Source: an uncultured Sterolibacteriaceae bacterium (GTDB lineage: Bacteria > Pseudomonadota > Gammaproteobacteria > Burkholderiales > Rhodocyclaceae). From it: a stretch of 64,000 nt of DNA. Under the pieces are notes generated by a model. The model had not been told where the DNA came from. It did not search any database and worked only from the letters and a program-made list of their open reading frames with translations. Made by a program: the position numbers and the translations under genes. The stretch lies in the NCBI GenBank assembly GCA_937888595.1, contig CALARK010000012.1, positions 62,001 to 126,000 on the forward strand, written 5' to 3'. Below are positions 41,799-50,422 of the stretch, piece after piece; positions within the stretch are counted from its first letter, which is position 1, and each line of letters begins with the position of its first letter.

Positions 41799-43232
41799 TC
41801 AGAAGCGATGGCTGTACATGAACTGCCAGTTGGTCTGAGTATGACTCGTCGACACCCCGCCCATATTGCTGTTGGTCACCGTCACCTTAGGCGCATGCGT
41901 CAAAGAAAAATCGATCGACGAAACCGGATTCAGCATATAACCAAAACCAAGCGTGATGTGATTCTTGATCGTGGCGGGGAAAAGCGGGTTCATGTTGCCT
42001 TCAGGAACTGGATTACCTGCGAGATTCAAGCCGGCACGCAGAGTCAGGGCACCCGAATATTTGTACGCACCTCCGATCATGAATACATCTTGGTCTTTCC
42101 AATTCTGGTACAGGGATGAATCCATGGTTCCGGCACCACCATCAGCTTCAAAACGCATGCGGAAGCTCTGCATGACTTTCGACCAGTTGATACGCTTGTA
42201 GTCGGCAGCAACCATCAACTTGTCACTTGCCTGATAGGCCAACCCAAAGCCGTAGGTCTCAGGCCACTGGAAATCAATAACCTTAAGTTTGCCCGCCATG
42301 GCCATGGTGACGTTACCACCACCGTTGGCATTTCCGCTCATTGCCAATTGACCGCGGCCTTCCATATCAGAAAGACTAGTTTTGGCATGATAGATACCGC
42401 CGACAGTCAACTGAGGGGATGCCTTCCAAGTGAAACCCAAATTCACAGCCCAACCGCTTGTGGTCAGGCGCTGTTTCATCTTGTTTCCACCTTCAGAAAA
42501 ATCGAATTGGGCCCAATATAAATCTCGACCGCCTCCAAGCCCAGCATTGAATGGCGCAAGGGCTGCCCCAAAGGTTGCATCCGGTGTCGCTGTACCGAGA
42601 GCAGACCCACCTGGCGCCATCATTCCTCCCAGCGTATTTCCATCCATCACCATTTGGATATCCAAACCGCCCCAGAGGTAGTCAATGCTACCTCCGACAC
42701 TAAAGCTGTCAGAGACCTCAAAGGCAAGCGGGAAAATCACACGCCCCAAGCCCAACTCAGAGCGATTTTCATATCCGACAGAATTCAGCGTACCACCCGC
42801 GCCCAGCACTGTCCCGGCCATAGACATGCCTTGGTTTAGAATGGAATTAGTACCGTATTCAGTACCCATGCCACCTTGGGCCATCATGCCAGCACCCCAC
42901 GACAACTTGCCATCCTTACGGATATAACCAATCGCAGGCATGTAGTAGGCGTCTCCACCGGACTGAGCGTCAGGTAAGCCAGCCATCTTCGTAGTCACAT
43001 CAGGATGCAATCCACCGACAGCAACATCCAAACGGCTAGAACCGCTTTTCATGAAACCCAAGGTTGCAGGGTTATTGATCATGCCGGCATTACCGTTGTC
43101 ATAGGCAAACGATGCTCCACCCATGCCTGTAGCAACAGGGCCATAGCCTTCCATATTCATGCCGTTGGTAGCAAAAGCCGGGGCGGAAAGGCCGGCGACA
43201 GCGATCAGTGCTGCGATTTTCTTGAGTTTCAT
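41799..43232 (-). CDS. FadL/OmpP1/TodX-like outer membrane transport protein
   Basis: The 477-residue protein has a signal peptide ending at AFATNG and the FadL N-terminal hatch pattern NGMNMEGYGPVATGMGGAS with NNPATLGFM. The rest has alternating beta strands, and the C-terminus ends in WQFMYSHRF, a typical outer-membrane barrel ending in Phe. FadL-family channels bring hydrophobic compounds across the outer membrane. The gene is visibly less GC-rich (about half GC by eye in several lines) than its neighbours and uses more A/T-ending codons, suggesting acquisition or relaxed codon use. Confidence 0.85.
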   Translation of the reverse strand: MKLKKIAALIAVAGLSAPAFATNGMNMEGYGPVATGMGGASFAYDNGNAGMINNPATLGFMKSGSSRLDVAVGGLHPDVTTKMAGLPDAQSGGDAYYMPAIGYIRKDGKLSWGAGMMAQGGMGTEYGTNSILNQGMSMAGTVLGAGGTLNSVGYENRSELGLGRVIFPLAFEVSDSFSVGGSIDYLWGGLDIQMVMDGNTLGGMMAPGGSALGTATPDATFGAALAPFNAGLGGGRDLYWAQFDFSEGGNKMKQRLTTSGWAVNLGFTWKASPQLTVGGIYHAKTSLSDMEGRGQLAMSGNANGGGNVTMAMAGKLKVIDFQWPETYGFGLAYQASDKLMVAADYKRINWSKVMQSFRMRFEADGGAGTMDSSLYQNWKDQDVFMIGGAYKYSGALTLRAGLNLAGNPVPEGNMNPLFPATIKNHITLGFGYMLNPVSSIDFSLTHAPKVTVTNSNMGGVSTSHTQTNWQFMYSHRF

Positions 43233-43392
43233 GATCCCCCCTGATGGGTTTGTTATCAGTCAGTTAAACAGGAATGCTGACAAACGACAGCAAGTGATTG
43301 CGACTCTAGGATGCCCGGCGGGAACTGACAACTCTTTCCCTCTTGCCCCGCCCGACTTCCGGTGACACCGTTGCAGCGATACTACAAGGTCA

Positions 43393-43992
43393 TCAAATGA
43401 ACAGGTTCACTTCGGCGGTCTGGGCTTCCGGCAGGAAGGAGGCGGCGCCGACGTAGTCCATGCCGTCGATGAAGTCGGCATGGTCGAAACCGAACAGTTC
43501 GACGGTCATCTGGCAGACGACGAACTTGACGCCGGCTTCCTGCGACAGTTCGCGCAGTTCGGCCAGGCTGGCCACGCCGTTGTTGGCGATGGTCTGCTTC
43601 ATCAGCGAAGTGGCCATGGCTTCGAAGCCGGGGATGTTGCCTTGGACGACGTTCGGGATGTTCCAGTTGATGCTCTTGAACCAGTCCGGGCCGAAAGGCA
43701 TCTTCATGGGCATGCCGGGGTTGCCGAGCGGGCTGACCTTGAGGTCGGAGATGTCCTTCTTGACCAGCTGCAGGCCGTAGAAGGTGAAGAACAGGGTGAC
43801 GTCCCAGCCCAGCGCAGCGGCGGTGGAGGCGAGGATGAAGGGGGGATAGCCCCAGTCCAGCGTGCCCTTGGTGCAGATGATGGTCATCTTGGGCGTTTTC
43901 GACTCTGCGCGCTCCTGCAGCAGTGCGTCCAGCTTCTGCGGCAGCAGTTCGTCGAGTTTCTGGTTGATCAATGCTTCGATTTCGGCGCTCAT
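43393..43992 (-). CDS. dsrE2: DsrE/DsrF-like sulfur carrier protein, DsrE2 type
   Basis: The 199-residue protein has an N-terminal helix (IEALINQKLDELLPQKLDAL) and the DsrE2 fold with TIICTKGTLDWGYPPFILAS, VTLFFTFYGLQLVKK and the cysteine-containing FVVCQMTVELFGF. DsrE2 proteins sit with TusA and rhodanese genes in sulfur oxidisers and pass sulfane sulfur in the cytoplasm. tusA is the next gene upstream on the same strand, though a terminator lies between. ATG 43992 has AGGAG nine bases upstream. Confidence 0.87.
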   Translation of the reverse strand: MSAEIEALINQKLDELLPQKLDALLQERAESKTPKMTIICTKGTLDWGYPPFILASTAAALGWDVTLFFTFYGLQLVKKDISDLKVSPLGNPGMPMKMPFGPDWFKSINWNIPNVVQGNIPGFEAMATSLMKQTIANNGVASLAELRELSQEAGVKFVVCQMTVELFGFDHADFIDGMDYVGAASFLPEAQTAEVNLFI

Positions 43993-44115
43993 GTTTTGTT
44001 CTCCTGTGGGCGTGTCCGGACGGACATCGCAGGCGAGCTTGGTCTCTCAAGTTCGCGATGATGCGATAGATCGCAGTGCAGCATGAAACAAATATTATTT
44101 ATGCGTGCATTGATT

Positions 44116-44150
44116 GCAAAAGGGCGTCCACTACGCGAATGGACGCCCTT
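44116..44150 (-). terminator. Terminator downstream of tusA
   Basis: An 11-base-pair stem, AAGGGCGTCCA (44120-44130) with TGGACGCCCTT (44140-44150), followed on the minus strand by TTTTGC. It separates tusA from dsrE2, allowing separate levels of the two. Confidence 0.8.
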
Positions 44151-44163
44151 CTGGCTGATCGGC

Positions 44164-44187
44164 ACCGTCTCGCCGGTACCGACTTTT
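44164..44187 (+). repeat. Dispersed 24-bp repeat, copy 16 (between tusA stop and its terminator)
   Basis: T-subtype, with two mismatches (GGTACC for GGCGCC). It lies in the transcribed 3' region of tusA between the stop codon and the hairpin. Confidence 0.88.
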
Positions 44188-44201
44188 TACTTTGGCGCGG
44201 C

Positions 44202-44429
44202 TTACTTGCGCTTGATGTAGAACTCGAACTCCTTGTTGTTCTCGGCGCTCGAGAGCAGTTCGTTGCCGGTCTGCTTGGCGAAGGCGGCGAAGTCCTTCAC
44301 GGAGCCCGGATCGGTGGCGATGATGCGCAGCGTCTGGCCGCTGGTCATTTCACCCAGAGCCTTCTTGGCACGCAGGATGGGCAGCGGGCAGTTGAGGCCG
44401 CGGGCATCGAGTTCCTTGTCGAAATTCAT
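44202..44429 (-). CDS. tusA: TusA family sulfur carrier protein
   Basis: The 75-residue protein has the signature LDARGLNCPLPILRAKKAL with the sulfur-carrying C14 in the CPxP motif, and the ending EFEFYIKRK. TusA carries persulfide sulfur between rhodaneses, DsrE proteins and the cytoplasmic oxidation system. It lies between soeC and dsrE2, consistent with a role in sulfur oxidation rather than (or as well as) tRNA thiolation. Confidence 0.93.
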   Translation of the reverse strand: MNFDKELDARGLNCPLPILRAKKALGEMTSGQTLRIIATDPGSVKDFAAFAKQTGNELLSSAENNKEFEFYIKRK

Positions 44430-44557
44430 TGTGGTTCCTCCGGTGAGTTGTGGTGACTAAATCAAAAGGTAAAGAATCATAAGCCTCTAAGGCCTTTGCG
44501 GCAAACGCGGAAACTTAACCCGATCGGACGCCATTCCGCTTGAGCATAATCAAGCGA

Positions 44558-45535
44558 TCAGGCGACCGACTGGTAGTAAAGGTTCTGCGGATGATTGGCT
44601 TGGGCGAAAAAAAACCAGCGTTCCGCCAGCAGGCCGAGATACTGAATGAAAAACGCGAGCGCAATCAAACCGCCCGCCGACTGCGACAGTCCCATGCCCA
44701 GCAGCATCAGGGGCACGACGAAGGCGGTGACGAGAAACATCCACTTGATCGAGCGCAGCATCGCCGCGCTGGCGCCGTGGAAAAACTCGCGGGTGTTGAA
44801 GGCGCCGCCCATCATGCCCATGGTCTTCTGCACGATCTTCGGATGCTTGATGCCGATGGCCGACTGCAGCGTCGACTTCGGCTTGAGCCGCGCATTGCGG
44901 ATCAGCGTAGCGACGCGTCCGACCAGCCCGAGCGCGGTGATGATCAAGGCCCAGCCCGCCAGCACCGGCATCACGGCCGGTGCCTCGACGGCCGCCAGCG
45001 CCGCTGCCAGCGTGAAGCCGGAGGCCCCGCCAAGCAGGATGTAGTTGATCACTGTCAGCGGCGTATGCCACTCGCGCAGGAAGCGCAGGCAGGCGTAGAT
45101 CATGCCCGTGCAGATATAGAGGGCAAAGGCCAGCACCGTACCGATCGTACCGAGCACGGCGGTAATGTTGACGGGGGCACCGCTCGGCAGCTCGGCCAGT
45201 TCCGGATTGAAACCCGTCCAGTGGGCGACGCCGTAGAAGAACACGGTGCCCATGAAGGCCGGCAGCACGATCACCTCGCGCGACAGCCAGGAGGTACGCC
45301 ATTGTGTGGCCGCCCGCCAGGCGCGCTCGGGGCGGCCGAGGTGGAAGAAGGACGCGACCAGGCCGAGCACCAGCAGGATCAGTGCAACGCCGCTGCCGAC
45401 GGCGTAGAAGCTGTCGGATTGCAGCGGCAGCAGGCCGAAGGCCGCATAGGACTCGACGGTGAACAGGGCGAGGAACAGGCCCTGTCCGGCGCCGATCAGC
45501 GTGGTGAGGAATACGACAGAAAAAGCAGGATGCAT
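44558..45535 (-). CDS. soeC: Sulfite-oxidising enzyme membrane subunit SoeC (DmsC/NrfD-like)
   Basis: The 325-residue protein has about eight membrane segments and the DmsC pattern: FLTTLIGAGQGLFLALFTVE, FHLGRPERAWRAATQWRTSW and LSREVIVLPAFMG. It anchors SoeAB on the inside of the membrane and passes sulfite electrons to the quinone pool. It is 14 bases downstream of soeB in soeA-soeB-soeC. Confidence 0.9.
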   Translation of the reverse strand: MHPAFSVVFLTTLIGAGQGLFLALFTVESYAAFGLLPLQSDSFYAVGSGVALILLVLGLVASFFHLGRPERAWRAATQWRTSWLSREVIVLPAFMGTVFFYGVAHWTGFNPELAELPSGAPVNITAVLGTIGTVLAFALYICTGMIYACLRFLREWHTPLTVINYILLGGASGFTLAAALAAVEAPAVMPVLAGWALIITALGLVGRVATLIRNARLKPKSTLQSAIGIKHPKIVQKTMGMMGGAFNTREFFHGASAAMLRSIKWMFLVTAFVVPLMLLGMGLSQSAGGLIALAFFIQYLGLLAERWFFFAQANHPQNLYYQSVA

Positions 45536-45549
45536 TTCGAAATTTCTCC

Positions 45550-46284
45550 TTACCAGCTCGTAACGTCGTCAAGCGAAGGCTCAGCCTTGCCGGGCTTGGG
45601 CAGCTGCTGGTCGATCTTGAGCGGGTTGTCGGCGCGCTCGAGCTCGTCCTCCCGAATCCTGAGCTTCGTCTTGCGCCGCGGCAGGTAATGGTTGGCCGGG
45701 CTGGTGCCCCACTCGGGCATCAGCGGGTAGCCGCCATTCTCGCGAATCGCGCGCGAGACCTCGGAATCCGGGTCGTGGATGTCGCCGAACAGGCGCGCGC
45801 TGGTCGGGCAGGCGCGCACGCAGGCGGGACGCCGCTCCTCGGCCGTCATCGTCGTGTCGTAGATGCGATCGACGCAGAGGGTGCATTTCTTCATCACCTT
45901 CTGGTGCTCGTCGATCTCGCGCGCGCCGTAGGGACAGGCCCAGGAGCAGTACTTGCAGCCGATGCATTTGTCGTAGTCGACGAGGACGATGCCGTCTTCC
46001 TTGCGCTTGTAGGAAGCGCCCGTCGGGCAGACCGGCACGCAGGGGGGCTCCTCGCAATGCAGGCAGGACTTCGGAAAGTGCACGGTCTCCGTGTTCGGGA
46101 ACTCGCCGACCTCGAAGGTCTGCACGCGGTTGAAGAAGGTGCCGGTCGGGTCCTTGCCGTAGGGATTCTGGTCGACCATCGGGCCCGCCGTCGGGCTGGA
46201 GGTGTTCCATTCCTTGCAGTTGGTCACGCAGGCGTGGCAGCCAACGCAGACGTTGAGGTCGATGACCAAAGCCAGTTGCGTCAC
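45550..46284 (-). CDS. soeB: Sulfite-oxidising enzyme iron-sulfur subunit SoeB
   Basis: The 244-residue DmsB-type protein has four cysteine groups for [4Fe-4S] clusters: CVGCHACVTNCKEWN, CLHCEEPPCVPVCPTGA, CIGCKYCSWACPYGA, and CTLC with ACVRACPTSA. It transfers electrons from SoeA to SoeC. Its start overlaps soeA by four bases. Confidence 0.92.
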   Translation of the reverse strand: MTQLALVIDLNVCVGCHACVTNCKEWNTSSPTAGPMVDQNPYGKDPTGTFFNRVQTFEVGEFPNTETVHFPKSCLHCEEPPCVPVCPTGASYKRKEDGIVLVDYDKCIGCKYCSWACPYGAREIDEHQKVMKKCTLCVDRIYDTTMTAEERRPACVRACPTSARLFGDIHDPDSEVSRAIRENGGYPLMPEWGTSPANHYLPRRKTKLRIREDELERADNPLKIDQQLPKPGKAEPSLDDVTSW

Positions 46285-49166
46285 TTGGCACCTCCCTTCC
46301 TGCCGGCGAAATAGTTCCAGATCGACTTCCGCTCCGTCTGGCCCGGATACGGTTTCAAGGGGGCGAATTGGGGCTCTGTCACCGTCTCGCCAGCGCCGAC
46401 TTTTTCATCGGCCTTGTAGATGCGCACGCGCACGTCGTACCACGCCGCCTGGCCGGTGATCGGATCGGAGTTGGACACGCGCCGGTCGCTGCCTTTCTCG
46501 CAGGTCGGCAGCTCCTCGGAAATCAGGTGGTTGAGCAGGAAGCCCTGCCGCGACTCGTTGGCGTCCGGCGTCAGGCCCCAGGCGCCGGCGGCCTTGCCGA
46601 TCGCATTCCAGGTCCACACCGTGCCCGGCTCCACCGCCTCGGAATGCTTCGCCATGCACTTGACCTTGCCCCACTGCGACTCGACCCAGATCCAGTCGCC
46701 GTCCTCGATGCCATTCACGCGCGCCGTGTGGGCATTCACGTAAAGCAGGTTGTGGGCATGGATCTGGCGTAGCCAGGCATTCTGCGAATCCCACGAGTGG
46801 TACATCGCCATCGGCCGCTGCGTGATCGCGGCGAGCGGGTACTTGTGCTTGTCGCTGACCTGGGCTTCCAGCGTGTCGTAGTAGAAGGGCAGCGGGTCGA
46901 AGAAGGTCTCGACGCGCTTGGCCAGATGCGCCGGCGGCTTGCGCGAGAAGCCCTTGCCCTGGGCCGCCTGGCGGAAGCGCATCAGCACTTCGGAGTAGAT
47001 GTTGATCAGGATCGGCTCGGCGTAGCGCGTAATGCGGTTGCGCTGCGACCACTCCAGATAGCCCTGGTTCCAGTTGCGCATGTACTGGTAGCTCTTCGGC
47101 AACTCGTAGTGGAAGACGCAGTCGTTCTTCGCGTACATCTCCCACTGATTCGGGTTCGGCTCGCCGCGCAGGGACTTCTCGCCGCCCTTGCCGCGCCAGC
47201 CGGCGAGGAAGCCGATGCCCGAGCCCGGCTCGGTCTCGTAATTGACGATGAAGTCGGGGTAGTCGCGGTACTTGCGCTGGCCATCCTTGGTCGTGAAGGC
47301 AGGCAGCTTGAGGCGCGAGCCGAGCTCGATGATCACTTCCTGGAAGGGCTTGCACTCGCCGGTCGGCGGCACGACGGGGATGCGCACCGAATCCACCGGG
47401 CCGTCGAACTCCGAGATCGGTCGGTCGAGCAGCGACATCACGTCGTGGCGTTCCAGATAGGTCGTGTCCGGCAGGATCAGGTCGGCGAAGGCCGTCATCT
47501 CGGACTGGAAGGCATCGGCGACGACGATGAACGGAATCTTGTAGTCCCCGTTTTCATCCTTGTCGTTGAGCATCTTGCGCACCTCGACGGCGTTCATCGT
47601 CGAGTTCCACGCCATGTTGGCCATGAAGATCAGCAGCGTGTCGATCTTGTAGGGATCGCCGCGCCAGGCATTGGTGATGACGTTGTGCATCAGGCCATGC
47701 ACCGACAGCGGGTACTCCCACGAAAAACCCTTGTCGATGCGCACCGGGTTGCCTTCCCCATCGACGAACAGGTCGTCCGGGTCGGCCGGCCAGCCGAGCG
47801 CCATGCCGTCGAGCGGCTTGTTCGGCTGCACGGCATTCGGGTGGTTCGGCGTGCGCGCACAGGGCGGGATCGGCCGCGGGAACGGCACCTTGTGGCGGAA
47901 GCCGCCAGGCCGGTCGATGGTGCCAAGCAAGGACATCAGAATGCCGAGCGCGCGGATGGTCTGGAAGCCATTGGAGTGCGCCGCAAGGCCGCGCATCGCA
48001 TGGAAGGCCACCGGGTTGCCGGTGACGGTGTCGTGCTCCTTGCCCCAGCTGTCGGTCCAGGCGATCGGCAGCTCGATGCGCTGGTCGCGCGCCGTGACGC
48101 CCATCTCGTAGGCGAGGCGGCGGATCGTGTCAGCCGGGATGCCGGTGACGCCTTCGGCCCATTCCGGCGTGTAGTCCTTGACGCGATCCATCAGCAACTG
48201 GAACGAGGGCTTGACCGGCGTGCCATTGATCTTGAACTCGCCGCGCAGGAAGGGGTCGGCCCCCTCGGCATGCGTGACGACGGGCTTGTTGGTAATGCGA
48301 TCCCACCACAGCTTGTCCTGCGGGTCGTAGCAGGCCTCCTCCTCCGGCACCTCGGTGCGCAGGAACATGCCGAACTCGTCGCTGGCCTCGTCGCAGTTGA
48401 CGAGCTCGCCGGCGTTCGAGTACTGGACGAGGAAGTCGCGGTCGTAGAGGCCCTTCTGGATGATCTCGTGGATCACCGCGAGCAGGAAGGCGCCGTCGGT
48501 ACCCGGCCGGATCGGCACCCACTCGTCGGCGATCGCCGAATAGCCGGTGCGCACCGGGTTGATCGAGACGAAGCGGCCGCCATCACGCTTGAACTTGGAC
48601 AGCGCGATCTTCAACGGGTTGGAGTGATGGTCCTCGGCGGTGCCGATCATCACGAACAGCTTGGCCCGGTCGAGGTCGGGGCCGCCGAACTCCCAGAACG
48701 AGCCACCAATGGTGTAGATCATGCCGGCGGCCATGTTGACCGAGCAGAAACCACCGTGAGCGGCGTAGTTGGGCGTGCCGAACTGGCGGGCGAACAGGCC
48801 GGTCAGCGCCTGCATCTGGTCGCGGCCGGTGAACAGCGCGAACTTCTTCGGGTCGGTCGCGCGAATCTTGCCGAGCCGCTCGGCCAGCACCGAGAAAGCC
48901 TCTTCCCAGGATATCGGCTCGAACTCGCCGGCGCCACGCTCGGCGCCCGCCTTGCGGCGCAGCGGCTTCGTCAGGCGCGCCGGTGAATACTGCTTCATGA
49001 TGCCGGACGAACCCTTGGCACAGATCACGCCCTGGTTCAACGGATGGTCCGGGTTGCCGTCGATGTAGCGCACCTCGCCGTCCCGCAGATGGACGCGGAT
49101 GCCGCAGCGGCAGGCGCACATGTAGCAGGTCGTCTTTTTGACTTCCTGCACGGATTGTTGTGTCAT
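46281..49166 (-). CDS. soeA: Sulfite-oxidising enzyme molybdopterin subunit SoeA
   Basis: SoeA oxidises sulfite to sulfate in the cytoplasm as part of SoeABC. The 961-residue molybdopterin oxidoreductase has an N-terminal [4Fe-4S] site (C14, C17, C21 and the later GVICAKG) and the typical FEPISWEEAF, and lacks any Tat signal, which separates it from exported PsrA/PhsA relatives. The neighbouring tusA, dsrE2 and qmo/hdr genes support a sulfur role, but a related polysulfide or thiosulfate reductase cannot be excluded from sequence alone. A repeat copy encodes E-K-V-G-A-G-E-T-V near residue 921, in the C-terminal tail after the last conserved beta strand. Confidence 0.88.
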   Translation of the reverse strand: MTQQSVQEVKKTTCYMCACRCGIRVHLRDGEVRYIDGNPDHPLNQGVICAKGSSGIMKQYSPARLTKPLRRKAGAERGAGEFEPISWEEAFSVLAERLGKIRATDPKKFALFTGRDQMQALTGLFARQFGTPNYAAHGGFCSVNMAAGMIYTIGGSFWEFGGPDLDRAKLFVMIGTAEDHHSNPLKIALSKFKRDGGRFVSINPVRTGYSAIADEWVPIRPGTDGAFLLAVIHEIIQKGLYDRDFLVQYSNAGELVNCDEASDEFGMFLRTEVPEEEACYDPQDKLWWDRITNKPVVTHAEGADPFLRGEFKINGTPVKPSFQLLMDRVKDYTPEWAEGVTGIPADTIRRLAYEMGVTARDQRIELPIAWTDSWGKEHDTVTGNPVAFHAMRGLAAHSNGFQTIRALGILMSLLGTIDRPGGFRHKVPFPRPIPPCARTPNHPNAVQPNKPLDGMALGWPADPDDLFVDGEGNPVRIDKGFSWEYPLSVHGLMHNVITNAWRGDPYKIDTLLIFMANMAWNSTMNAVEVRKMLNDKDENGDYKIPFIVVADAFQSEMTAFADLILPDTTYLERHDVMSLLDRPISEFDGPVDSVRIPVVPPTGECKPFQEVIIELGSRLKLPAFTTKDGQRKYRDYPDFIVNYETEPGSGIGFLAGWRGKGGEKSLRGEPNPNQWEMYAKNDCVFHYELPKSYQYMRNWNQGYLEWSQRNRITRYAEPILINIYSEVLMRFRQAAQGKGFSRKPPAHLAKRVETFFDPLPFYYDTLEAQVSDKHKYPLAAITQRPMAMYHSWDSQNAWLRQIHAHNLLYVNAHTARVNGIEDGDWIWVESQWGKVKCMAKHSEAVEPGTVWTWNAIGKAAGAWGLTPDANESRQGFLLNHLISEELPTCEKGSDRRVSNSDPITGQAAWYDVRVRIYKADEKVGAGETVTEPQFAPLKPYPGQTERKSIWNYFAGRKGGAK
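46381..46404 (+). repeat. Dispersed 24-bp repeat, copy 17 (in soeA)
   Basis: T-subtype with one mismatch (CCAGC) and a five-T run. Reads E-K-V-G-A-G-E-T-V close to the SoeA C-terminus. Confidence 0.9.
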
Positions 49167-49300
49167 ATCTCTGTTGGCCCTCTTGGCGTGACCCTACTGC
49201 CGGTCGCGCGGTTGTTTATTAGAGTTTTGCTATATTCTTGCAGCCCCCTGCCTTCGCGACAAGGGGATAATTTTTATTTCCCGATAAACACGAAAGCCCC
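49167..49300. promoter_or_regulatory. Divergent promoter region between soeA and a hypothetical gene
   Basis: A 134-base AT-rich gap between divergent genes. It holds TATATT (49231-49236) and GATAAT (49266-49271) as possible -10 boxes, but no -35 box at proper distance could be fixed for either direction. Confidence 0.3.
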
Positions 49301-49717
49301 ATGCCCCGCCCGATCCCGGAATTTACCGCACGCGAGAAGAATCTCGTCAGCCAGACGCTGGTCGAGCGCTTCGGCCAGCCGATCCCCGTACAAGCCATCC
49401 AGTCCGAAATCCAGCTGGACCTGCTGAAGGACGAGCTGACCCAGTGTCCGAGCCTGACCTGGCAGGAAGGTGTCTGCCACTTCGTCGTTTTCAAGACCGG
49501 CGACAGCCGCTTCCGCTGTCAGTTCTACTACACCGACGCCGAGCAGTTCGGCACCGCCACTCCCGAATACGATGTGCTCGGCGACTGCGTCATCGACCTG
49601 CTGCAGGTACAGGGCAAGCACGAGGAAGAACGCAAGCGGATGCTGCGCGGCCTCAACGCCGTCGACTTTTCCCAGGCCAACGACGGCGAGGACTACCACG
49701 CCCCGCTCATCGTATAG
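49301..49717 (+). CDS. Conserved hypothetical protein
   Basis: The 138-residue protein begins MPRPIPEFTAREKNLVSQTL and has a beta-rich centre (CHFVVFKTGDSRFRCQFYYT) with an acidic C-terminus. There is no signal peptide or membrane segment. I do not recognise a domain. It lies 11 bases before a phosphodiesterase gene, with which it may be cotranscribed, and is divergent from soeA. Confidence 0.7.
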   Translation: MPRPIPEFTAREKNLVSQTLVERFGQPIPVQAIQSEIQLDLLKDELTQCPSLTWQEGVCHFVVFKTGDSRFRCQFYYTDAEQFGTATPEYDVLGDCVIDLLQVQGKHEEERKRMLRGLNAVDFSQANDGEDYHAPLIV

Positions 49718-49728
49718 ACAAGCCCGAC

Positions 49729-50244
49729 ATGAAAATCTGCATCGTTTCAGACAGTCACGACCGCGGTCCCATGCTGGCCGAAGCCATCGCCCTCGCCAAG
49801 ACCGAGGGCGCCGAAGTGGTCATCCATTGCGGCGACCTGATCGGCACCAACACCCTCAAAGCCTCGCTCAAACTCGGCCTGCCGGTCCATGCCGTGCATG
49901 GCAACAACCTCGGCGACCCGGTCGCCATCGCCCGCCTTGCCTGCCATTCCGAAGGCTTGCTGCACTACCACGGCAACGATGCCGGCATCGAGCTCGGCGG
50001 CCGCAAAATCTTCATCACCCACTATCCGCACATCGGCCGCGCCTTCGCCTGTACCGGCGACTACGACCTCGTCTGCTGCGGCCACAGCCATGTCCCGGAA
50101 GTGAGCCAGGAGCCGAACGTCAAGGGCGGCCTCACCTGGCTGGTCAACCCCGGCACCGTCGCCGGCCTCGGCGCCCCAGAGGCCACCTGGGCGATGGGCG
50201 ACCTCGAGACGATGGCGTTCGAGATCCGCGTCCTGGAGCGTTGA
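49729..50244 (+). CDS. YfcE/MJ0936-type metallophosphoesterase
   Basis: The 172-residue protein has the ordered metal-binding motifs of calcineurin-like phosphodiesterases: IVSDSHDR, IHCGDLIG, VHGNNLGD, ITHYPH and CCGHSHVPE, then LVNPGTVAG. Members hydrolyse phosphodiesters, often bis-pNPP in tests; the natural substrate is unknown. The ATG at 49729 gives the typical MKICIVSDSH start. A long open frame upstream is not used. Confidence 0.88.
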   Translation: MKICIVSDSHDRGPMLAEAIALAKTEGAEVVIHCGDLIGTNTLKASLKLGLPVHAVHGNNLGDPVAIARLACHSEGLLHYHGNDAGIELGGRKIFITHYPHIGRAFACTGDYDLVCCGHSHVPEVSQEPNVKGGLTWLVNPGTVAGLGAPEATWAMGDLETMAFEIRVLER

Positions 50245-50253
50245 CCGGGTAGC

Positions 50254-50277
50254 GCCGTCCCGCCGGCGCCGACTTTT
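50254..50277 (+). repeat. Dispersed 24-bp repeat, copy 18 (after the phosphoesterase gene)
   Basis: Exact consensus copy ten bases after the phosphoesterase stop. GC-rich core followed by T4, so it looks like a terminator at first sight, but no proper stem can be drawn. Confidence 0.92.
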
Positions 50278-50422
50278 CATTTTCAATAACCCTACAGATT
50301 GGTCAGTTCTATTTACCCATAGGAACATTCTGGCCGTCATTTGATTTAGCGCAGGAACGCGCCTTGCGAATGGTGGTTAGAATCGCGGACCATTTTTGGA
50401 CGCACCACACCATGGAGGCTCG

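Noticed and set aside
50320..50358. Two GGAAC boxes upstream of qmoA as targets of the ECF sigma factor
   Set aside because: No matching -10 box at 16-17 bases similar to the sigma gene promoter was found; GGAAC occurs often by chance.
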